From NCBI GenBank assembly GCA_001805565.1, contig MHGM01000044.1, positions 1-6,117 on the forward strand: a stretch of 6,117 bases of DNA, read 5' to 3'. Shown piece after piece: positions 1 through 4,829 of this stretch (the stretch's first letter is position 1; the number at the start of each line of letters is the position of its first letter). The position numbers were made by a program, and so were the translations under genes. The stretch is from Omnitrophica WOR_2 bacterium RIFCSPHIGHO2_01_FULL_52_10 (lineage in GTDB: Bacteria > Omnitrophota > Gorgyraeia > Zapsychrales > Zapsychraceae). The notes beneath the pieces were generated by a model. It worked only from the letters and a program-made list of their open reading frames with translations. It did not search any database and was not told the origin of the DNA.

Positions 1-822
1 ACCACCGGAGGGCTGGTCCCTGTTGCCGGGCCGCACCCTTCGATAGGCGGCGTGGTCAACCTGCGCGGCAAGATCATCCCCGTCATCGATCTGGCAAAAC
101 ATTTTCATATTCCCGCCAATGGCGAGGCTCGCCAAGGGCGGCCCGAGAAAAAACGCGTCATTGTCTCGGAATTTTACCGTTTTCGTGTCGGGTTCCTGGT
201 GCACCAGGTCACGAGGATCCTGCGCATTTCCCGTTTGACTGTTGAGTTTCCGTCGCAGCCGCCCCGGCCCTGGGGAAATTATTTCAAGGGGATCGCGCAC
301 AGCGACGGCCGGACGATCTCCTTGCTGGATTTTGAACAGATCGCCCTGGACATTCATCCGGTGGATCGTACCAAGCCCCAGGCCCGCGCGTCACTTCCCG
401 TCCCCAAGGTCAATTTCGACCGTTCAATCAAGAAAATCCTTGTCGTGGAAGACTCGGCGTTCATGCGCCAGCTGCTCGCCCGTTGTCTGAAACAATCCGG
501 ATACAACGTGCTGACCGTCAGTAACGGTTTTGAGGCCTGGGAAATCCTGGAGGATATTCTCCGGTCGCCGGATTTCAAGGATATCACCCAGCACTATCAT
601 CTGGTCCTCTCGGACATCGAGATGCCCAGGATGGACGGGCTGGAACTGATCCGCAAGATCAAAGAACACCCCGCGCTTAAAAAACTGCCCTGCGTCGTCT
701 TCTCCGGCAGTCTGGTCGAGGATCTCCCCGGGAAATGTCAGGCGGCCGGCGTGGACGCGCAAATATCCAAAGATGACATCGAGCATCTGATCTGTTTGCT
801 GGACAGCAAGGTGATTCCCTGA
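1..822 (+). CDS. cheV: CheV-like coupling protein (CheW domain + receiver domain), 5' truncated
   Basis: Scaffold protein expected to link CheA to chemoreceptors in the cytoplasm and to be tuned by phosphorylation of its own receiver. The frame is open from base 1, and the residues before the GTG at 52 (VAGPHPSIGG) already belong to the CheW fold, so the true start lies upstream; 273 residues are visible. The CheW domain shows the hallmark VVNLRGKIIPVIDL (52-93) and ends near base 360. A short linker leads to a receiver domain (about 427-822) with the acidic pair E-D in ILVVEDS, phosphoacceptor Asp at 613-615 in LSDIEMPRMDG, Ser in VVFSGS and Lys in ISKDD. The acidic pocket and the phosphoacceptor are 54 residues apart, about ten more than in CheY. 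A longer loop there is typical of CheV receivers. The Lys is followed by Asp instead of the usual Pro. The stop is one base before the PilZ start, implying co-transcription. A CheW-REC protein of another subfamily is the alternative. Confidence 0.82.
   Translation, partial: TTGGLVPVAGPHPSIGGVVNLRGKIIPVIDLAKHFHIPANGEARQGRPEKKRVIVSEFYRFRVGFLVHQVTRILRISRLTVEFPSQPPRPWGNYFKGIAHSDGRTISLLDFEQIALDIHPVDRTKPQARASLPVPKVNFDRSIKKILVVEDSAFMRQLLARCLKQSGYNVLTVSNGFEAWEILEDILRSPDFKDITQHYHLVLSDIEMPRMDGLELIRKIKEHPALKKLPCVVFSGSLVEDLPGKCQAAGVDAQISKDDIEHLICLLDSKVIP
808..813 (+). promoter_or_regulatory. Ribosome binding site for the PilZ gene
   Basis: AAGGTG lies inside the last codons of the CheV-like gene, ten bases before the ATG at 824. 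It supports that start and points to translational coupling with the upstream gene. Confidence 0.5.
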
Positions 823-823
823 A

Positions 824-1288
824 ATGACCCGGCAACCTCACCATGAGCGAAGACGTTACCTCCGGCTGGATCAAAGCCACTTACTGCGTCATGAAAAATA
901 TGTTCTGGATATGACCAGCGAACTGGAAATGCGGCAGGAAGGGATGATCAAGAATTACAGCCAGGGCGGGGCGCTCTTTGAGGCAAAGGTCAAATATAAT
1001 GTCGGCGATGTTCTCAAGCTGGCGATCTCCATCCGCGGCTGGGAACGCTACAAAAATGAATTTTACAAAGACGATAAAACCTCACGCCGGGAACCGGTCA
1101 TTGTCCTGGCCAGGGTCGTGCGCGTGCAGACGATTGCCCCTGACAGCGTCCATGACATCGCCGTTGAATTTATCGGCCTCGATGAAGGAGACCGCTGGAG
1201 CCTGATGAAACATATCAAGGAGCAATTGGCAAAGAAATCCGAAATTCGAAGCACGAAGCACGAAACAAATCCAAATGACCAAAAGTAG
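824..1288 (+). CDS. PilZ-domain protein, probable c-di-GMP receptor
   Basis: A 154-residue soluble protein that is essentially a single PilZ domain. Both c-di-GMP-binding motifs are visible: the RxxxR motif near the N-terminus (R10 and R14 within ERRRYLRL) and NxSxxG (N44, S46, G49 within NYSQGG). The end of the barrel is DIAVEFIGLDEGDRWSLMKHI (111-131, key residues V114, F116, L119), the usual closing strand and helix. In this family binding of c-di-GMP changes partner interactions; here the natural partners would be the co-transcribed chemosensory proteins, which is inference. The ATG follows the CheV stop by one base and has an AAGGTG sequence ten bases upstream. The last 17 residues (from K138, KSEIRSTKHETNPNDQK) are encoded by an intergenic-type repeat element that begins at 1235 and also supplies the TAG stop. 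They are polar, not part of the fold, and probably replaced an older C-terminus. Confidence 0.85.
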   Translation: MTRQPHHERRRYLRLDQSHLLRHEKYVLDMTSELEMRQEGMIKNYSQGGALFEAKVKYNVGDVLKLAISIRGWERYKNEFYKDDKTSRREPVIVLARVVRVQTIAPDSVHDIAVEFIGLDEGDRWSLMKHIKEQLAKKSEIRSTKHETNPNDQK

Positions 1289-1419
1289 TAATGAGCAAAA
1301 CAAAAAGGTTTGGAATTTAAGGAATTCAGATTTTAGGTTTGTTTCGGATTTCGATCCTTCGCTAAACTCAGGATCGACCCTGGCGTAGTCGAAGGGGTCG
1401 ATATGCGGATTTCGAATTT
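1235..1419. repeat. Degraded inverted-repeat element (about 138 bp, interrupted by an inner insertion)
   Basis: The left arm is 1235-1275, beginning AAATCCGAAATTCGAAGC. The right arm is 1332-1355 joined to 1403-1419. When the segment 1356-1402 is left out, the reverse complement of the right arm aligns to the left arm without gaps over 41 positions, and by my hand count 30 match. The arms share the blocks CGAAACAAA/CGAAACAAAC and CGAAAT/CGAA. The centre (about 1276-1331) is A-rich with no coding sense. The element covers the end of the PilZ gene and most of the gap before cheW, ending about 30 bases before the cheW start. No transposase is present, so it is a non-autonomous or MITE-like repeat. 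From memory, similar sequences are abundant between genes in several uncultured bacterial phyla. This is my recollection and was not searched. Confidence 0.72.
1351..1402. mobile_element. Small palindromic insertion (1356-1397) flanked by TCGAT direct repeats
   Basis: A 42-bp unit starts CCTTCG and ends CGAAGGGG. It forms an imperfect hairpin, with 1356-1372 pairing with 1378-1395 through CCTTCG/CGAAGG, CTA/TAG and CAGG/CCTG around an ATCGA loop. TCGAT occurs directly on both sides (1351-1355 and 1398-1402), like a 5-bp target-site duplication. Removing the unit and one TCGAT copy restores the right arm of the surrounding inverted-repeat element, which is independent support for insertion. 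The sequence resembles the CCTTCGACTACGCTCAGG-type palindromes I recall from many metagenome-derived genomes. Confidence 0.6.
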
Positions 1420-1440
1420 ATAGAAATCGGAAGGGGCGTT

Positions 1441-1444
1441 GAGG
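1441..1444 (+). promoter_or_regulatory. Probable ribosome binding site of cheW
   Basis: GAGG lies four bases before the ATG at 1449; a second purine run, GGAAGGGG at 1429-1436, sits twelve bases upstream. Either could serve. Both lie just outside the repeat element ending at 1419, so the initiation region appears to be original sequence. Confidence 0.4.
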
Positions 1445-1448
1445 ACTG

Positions 1449-2009
1449 ATGGACGAATATTACCTCCCGGAGAAATCTGATACTTTCGGTCCCTTCGGCC
1501 CCTTCGGTCCCTTCGGCCCCTTCGGGGCCGAAGGGACCGAAGGGGCCGAAGGGACCGAAGAATTGCTGCCGCTGGTTTGTTTTCAGCTGGGCGATGAGCA
1601 ATACGCGCTTGATATCGCCCGCGTGCACGAGGTTTTGCGTCTTTTGCCTGTGACCCGTATACCGCAGATGCCGGATTTCGTTTTGGGTGTCATCAACGCG
1701 CGGGGCAATATTATCCCGGTCTTTGATTTTCGCCGGAAATTCGGCCTGGGCGGGAAAGCCCTCGGTGAGAAAGCGAAGATCATCGTCGTCGACGTACGTG
1801 AGACACCGGTGTGTTTTGTGGCCGACGAACTGCTCGATAACGTCAAGATAGAGCGTTCCTCGATCACGCCCGTCCCCCAGGGCAAGCTCAAGATTCCCCA
1901 AGAGTGCGTCGCGGGCATCAGCCGGCTGGATGAACGCGTTATCATTATTCTCGATCTGGATAAAATGTATGAATCGGCCCAGGAAGATATCAGGAACTTC
2001 AGCCCTTAA
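1449..2009 (+). CDS. cheW: CheW chemotaxis adaptor with a repeat-encoded N-terminal insertion
   Basis: Cytoplasmic adaptor that bridges CheA (through its P5 domain) and chemoreceptor tips. It has 186 residues, slightly longer than usual for CheW. The CheW domain runs from about residue 39 (LLPLVCFQLGDEQYALDI) to 175, with the signature GVINARGNIIPVFDF at 80-94 and the closing strand RVIIILDLDKM at 163-173. Ahead of it are 12 ordinary residues (MDEYYLPEKSDT) and then 25 residues (13-37) made of four FGP units, FG, and alternating AEG/TEG units. These are encoded by a perfect palindrome and look inserted in the flexible N-terminal leader, where they would be tolerated. The ATG at 1449 is the only ATG ahead of the domain and has a GAGG upstream. 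A TTG at 1563, just after the palindrome, is the one in-frame alternative I noticed but has no good ribosome site. CheA starts 17 bases after its stop, consistent with one operon. Confidence 0.92.
   Translation: MDEYYLPEKSDTFGPFGPFGPFGPFGAEGTEGAEGTEELLPLVCFQLGDEQYALDIARVHEVLRLLPVTRIPQMPDFVLGVINARGNIIPVFDFRRKFGLGGKALGEKAKIIVVDVRETPVCFVADELLDNVKIERSSITPVPQGKLKIPQECVAGISRLDERVIIILDLDKMYESAQEDIRNFSP
1485..1559. repeat. Perfect in-frame palindrome with 36-bp arms, built of 9-bp units
   Basis: The left arm (1485-1520) is TTCGGTCCCTTCGGCCCC repeated twice. The right arm (1524-1559) is its exact reverse complement, GGGGCCGAAGGGACCGAA twice. Three bases (TTC) separate them. Every unit is three codons long, so the reading frame of cheW is preserved and reads (FGP)x4-FG followed by AEG/TEG units. 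In RNA this would be a 36-bp stem with a tiny loop, starting 36 bases after the first base of the cheW start codon. The flanking sequence is not palindromic, which argues against a fold-back assembly artefact. Confidence 0.93.
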
Positions 2010-2026
2010 AGGTCTGGATAAAACCG

Positions 2027-4741
2027 ATGGCAGCGAAAGATAAACAAAAGGCAGGGCCGGAGGGGATTAAAACATTTCTCAAGGAAGCGGATGTTTCCTT
2101 AAAGAAGTTTGCAGAGAAATTTTTTCAGTTCGCCCAGTGCCTGCGTGAGAAAAGGGATGTCCGTGACGATGATCTCAAGGAGATGTCCGGTGAACTGCGC
2201 GCGCTTCATGCCGCGGCTTCCAGGGTTGGTTTGCCGAAAACTGCCGAGCTCGCGCGCCATTGGGAGATGCTGCTGGAATACGTGCGGCAACATTCGGGCG
2301 CCCTGGACCGAAAGGTGGCGGATCTCATCGGCGCGGCGCTGGAGGCGCTGGGGAGTCTGGCAAGGGATTTAAACCAGGGCGCGCAAGAATCGACGGACGT
2401 TGTCCGGCTCCTCGAAGATATCCAGAAGGTCACCGGAAAGCCGACGGGGAAAAAGAAAAAAGAGGCCCCGGCGCAACCCGTTGAAGTCGATCAAGCGTAT
2501 CTTGGCATCTACCTGGACGAAACGGAGCAGAATATCGCCCGCTTTAACGATGACCTGGTGATCCTCGAAAAGAACCCCATCGCTCCGGCGCTCATCAACA
2601 ATCTTTTTCGTGTCATCCACACGATCAAGGGATCGTCCGCGATGATGAACATATCCGACGCGCAGGAGATCGCGCACGCGCTGGAGAACATCCTCGTGAT
2701 CGCCCGCGAGAACCGCCAGGTGTTCCCGGAGATGTTCCCGCTTTTGTTTGGCGGCATCGATACCATCAGCAACGTCATCTTTTCCCTGAGACACAAGAAA
2801 GATGTTGCGGGGGATACCACTTCGGTCGTCGAGAAGCTTAAGCAGTACGTGCAAAGTTCTCCGGCGGAAAAAAGGAGAAAGGACGATCTGCCGGAAATGG
2901 CCGCCGCTTCGAGATCCGCGCGGAAGATCCTTGCGCAGGCCCTGGCCCGCCACGACACGATTTACCGGATCATGATCGCCCTGGAGGCGAATACGCCGTT
3001 AAAGGGGATGAAGGCTTGCCTGGTGGAAGACCATTTGAATCATCGCGGGGTTGTCATCGTCATGCATCCGCGGGCGGAAGACGTCCATGACCTGGGCCAG
3101 GGGCAGGTGAAGATCGGTATTCTGTTTGCCCTGCTTGGCCCGCAGGGCGCGGCCGCCGGCGCCCAGGAGATCCACGGTTTATTATTGATCGGCGGTGTCA
3201 GCGTCCTTCTCATTGAAGCTGTTGCGGCCAAAGACCTGACGGAGTTGCTGGACAAGAAAACGCTTTTGCTGTCACCGGATGCGCCGCAGACCAAACCCGG
3301 GGAAGAAAAAACATCGCCGCCGGGGCCATCCCAGCCCGCCCGCTTCCCGGCGCAACTAAGGGCCGGCCCGGGGGCAGCGTTAACGCCCTTTATTCGTATC
3401 GACGCCCAGAAGCTGGACACGTTGATGAACCTCTCCGGAGAACTGGCCAGTATCCGCGCCCGGTATGAAGGGTTGGTCAACCAGATGCGGGGGGAAGTAT
3501 CTTCCGGCAGGGAATTCGCGCGCGTCATCGCGGCGTTGAAATCCAATTTCTCTGCCTTGTCCCGTGAGCTTGGCCATTCGATCGGGAAGAAAGAAGACGC
3601 GCAGACAAAACACATCTTTAAAGAATTGGCTATTTTGCGCGAGCAACTGGAACAGCTGGAGCATGCCGCGGGGCAGAGCCGTTTAACGAGTGAGGTGCGG
3701 CGCATCGATGAAGCGACGGGCGCCCTGGGAAAAGTCGCTTCCCATATCCAGGCCGCGGTCATGCAGGCACGGATGGTCCCTATCCGCGGGGTGCTCAGCC
3801 GTTTCAACCGGATCGTCCGCGACCTGGCCAAGGAGCTCGGCAAGGACGTGACGCTGGTCCTGGAAGGTGAGGAGACCGAACTCGACCGGAATCTGATCGA
3901 CGGCATCGCGGAACCGCTGATCCATATGGTCCGTAACGCCATTGACCACGGGATCGAGGACACGCCTACGCGCCGCAACGCCGGCAAGCCCGAACGCGGG
4001 ACGATCACCCTGCGCGCCTTTCATCAGGGAAACAATGTTTGTATTGAAGTCGCGGATGACGGCCGAGGGCTCGACGGGCAGCTGTTGGCCGAGAACGCGA
4101 TCAGGAAGAAGCTGGTGACCGGGGAACAGGTCAGCCGCCTTACCGAAAGGGAGAAATGGGATCTGATATTTCTGCCGGGATCCAGCACCGCCGCGCGGGT
4201 GACCGGGCTCTCGGGGCGCGGGGTGGGGATGGACGCGGTGCGCAGCATGATTGGCGCCCTGAACGGGGTTGTTGATATTCAATCCGCAGTTGGTCGCGGG
4301 ACCACATTCACCTTCAAGATCCCGCTGACGCTGGCCATCATCCAGGCCTTGCTGGTTACCATCGGCGAGACGATTTACGCCTTGCCCCTGGAGGCGGTCA
4401 TGGAGGTCATGAGCGTGACGCCGGATATGGTCGACATGCGCGAGGATCACGCCGTTATTCAGGTCAGAGAGCACCTGATCCGTTTGGTCGATCTAAAGAA
4501 TACGTTCCCTGTTCATTCCTCCGGCCGCCCGCAGCAGGAAACGCGGCGGGTTATCGTCCTCACCGACGGTGAGCGTCAGGCGGGTATTTTCGTCGACAAA
4601 TTGATCAAGGAAACCGAGATCGTCATCAAAGCGCTGCCGCACCAGTTTTCCCGCGTGAAAGGGATCTCCGGCGTGACCGTTCTTGGCAACGGAGAGGTCG
4701 CGCTGATCCTGGATCCAAAAGCAATTCCGCAAGTTGCTTAA
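2027..4741 (+). CDS. cheA: Chemotaxis histidine kinase CheA, two Hpt regions
   Basis: A 904-residue cytoplasmic sensor kinase that autophosphorylates from ATP and feeds response regulators. Residues 1-135 are a degenerate Hpt-like helical domain. The spacer 138-150 is Lys/Pro-rich. Residues 155-275 are a canonical Hpt with phosphoacceptor H198 in HTIKGSS. About 305-405 resembles the P2 regulator-docking fold, and 408-450 is a Pro/Gly-rich linker. P3 dimerisation starts at FIRIDAQKLDTLMNLSGEL (455) and runs to about 590, some 60 residues longer than in E. coli. The P4 ATPase follows, with N box HMVRNAIDHGIE (N637, D640, H641), G1 DDGRG (677-681), F box F715, G2 GRGVGMD (730-736) and G3 GRGTTF (756-761). 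The CheW-like P5 domain covers about 770-900. All catalytic motifs are intact and there is no C-terminal receiver. The ATG at 2027 lies 17 bases after cheW with only a weak AAAGG upstream, so translation may depend on coupling. Confidence 0.95.
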   Translation: MAAKDKQKAGPEGIKTFLKEADVSLKKFAEKFFQFAQCLREKRDVRDDDLKEMSGELRALHAAASRVGLPKTAELARHWEMLLEYVRQHSGALDRKVADLIGAALEALGSLARDLNQGAQESTDVVRLLEDIQKVTGKPTGKKKKEAPAQPVEVDQAYLGIYLDETEQNIARFNDDLVILEKNPIAPALINNLFRVIHTIKGSSAMMNISDAQEIAHALENILVIARENRQVFPEMFPLLFGGIDTISNVIFSLRHKKDVAGDTTSVVEKLKQYVQSSPAEKRRKDDLPEMAAASRSARKILAQALARHDTIYRIMIALEANTPLKGMKACLVEDHLNHRGVVIVMHPRAEDVHDLGQGQVKIGILFALLGPQGAAAGAQEIHGLLLIGGVSVLLIEAVAAKDLTELLDKKTLLLSPDAPQTKPGEEKTSPPGPSQPARFPAQLRAGPGAALTPFIRIDAQKLDTLMNLSGELASIRARYEGLVNQMRGEVSSGREFARVIAALKSNFSALSRELGHSIGKKEDAQTKHIFKELAILREQLEQLEHAAGQSRLTSEVRRIDEATGALGKVASHIQAAVMQARMVPIRGVLSRFNRIVRDLAKELGKDVTLVLEGEETELDRNLIDGIAEPLIHMVRNAIDHGIEDTPTRRNAGKPERGTITLRAFHQGNNVCIEVADDGRGLDGQLLAENAIRKKLVTGEQVSRLTEREKWDLIFLPGSSTAARVTGLSGRGVGMDAVRSMIGALNGVVDIQSAVGRGTTFTFKIPLTLAIIQALLVTIGETIYALPLEAVMEVMSVTPDMVDMREDHAVIQVREHLIRLVDLKNTFPVHSSGRPQQETRRVIVLTDGERQAGIFVDKLIKETEIVIKALPHQFSRVKGISGVTVLGNGEVALILDPKAIPQVA

Positions 4742-4746
4742 GAGCC

Positions 4747-4787
4747 GTATCTCGTATCTCGTATTTGTATTGACGACGAGATACGAG
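4747..4787. terminator. Hairpin between convergent genes, possible bidirectional terminator
   Basis: A perfect 12-bp inverted repeat, CTCGTATCTCGT (4751-4762) with ACGAGATACGAG (4776-4787), encloses a 13-base loop. The left side overlaps a short tandem repeat of GTATCTC (4747-4764, about 2.6 copies). It lies just after the cheA stop and before the end of the convergent reductase gene, the right place for termination in both directions. No T-run follows on either strand, so it may equally be an intergenic palindromic repeat. Confidence 0.4.
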
Positions 4788-4791
4788 CGGC

Positions 4792-4819
4792 GGGATACCC
4801 ATAGGCTCCCGTAGGGAGG
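4792..4819. repeat. Short G/C palindromes in the convergent gap
   Basis: GGGATACCC (4792-4800) is followed by CTCCC-GTA-GGGAG (4806-4818), a perfect 5-bp stem with a 3-base loop. They continue the hairpin-rich character of the 88-bp gap and may form one composite repeat with the preceding 12-bp-arm hairpin. No coding sense was seen. Confidence 0.35.
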
Positions 4820-4829
4820 AAATACGAAG

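Noticed and set aside
52..822. GTG at 52 as the true start of the CheV-like gene
   Set aside because: The in-frame residues encoded by 1-51 are typical CheW-domain sequence and the frame is open to the edge, so the gene is truncated by the window.
1289..1448. A promoter or small RNA in the pilZ-cheW gap
   Set aside because: The gap is almost entirely explained by the nested repeat elements; no convincing -35/-10 pair could be separated from the repeat's AT-rich centre.
1485..1559. Palindrome as a transcription terminator upstream of the CheW domain
   Set aside because: It lies inside an intact cheW frame, has no T-run after it, and the downstream cheW and cheA genes would be cut off.
1368..1901. 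- strand frame of 177 codons that also contains FGP and EGT repeats
   Set aside because: The repeats appear on both strands only because the palindrome is symmetric and in phase; the rest is antisense to the CheW domain.
3040..4008. Long - strand open frame of 322 codons inside cheA
   Set aside because: It is antisense to the conserved Hpt-to-P4 coding region, its translation is Ser/Arg-rich without any recognisable domain, and the + strand frame has all CheA motifs.
3683..4474. - strand open frame of 263 codons opposite the CheA kinase domain
   Set aside because: Shadow of a GC-rich coding sequence; no domain or ribosome binding site, and it opposes the catalytic P4 region.
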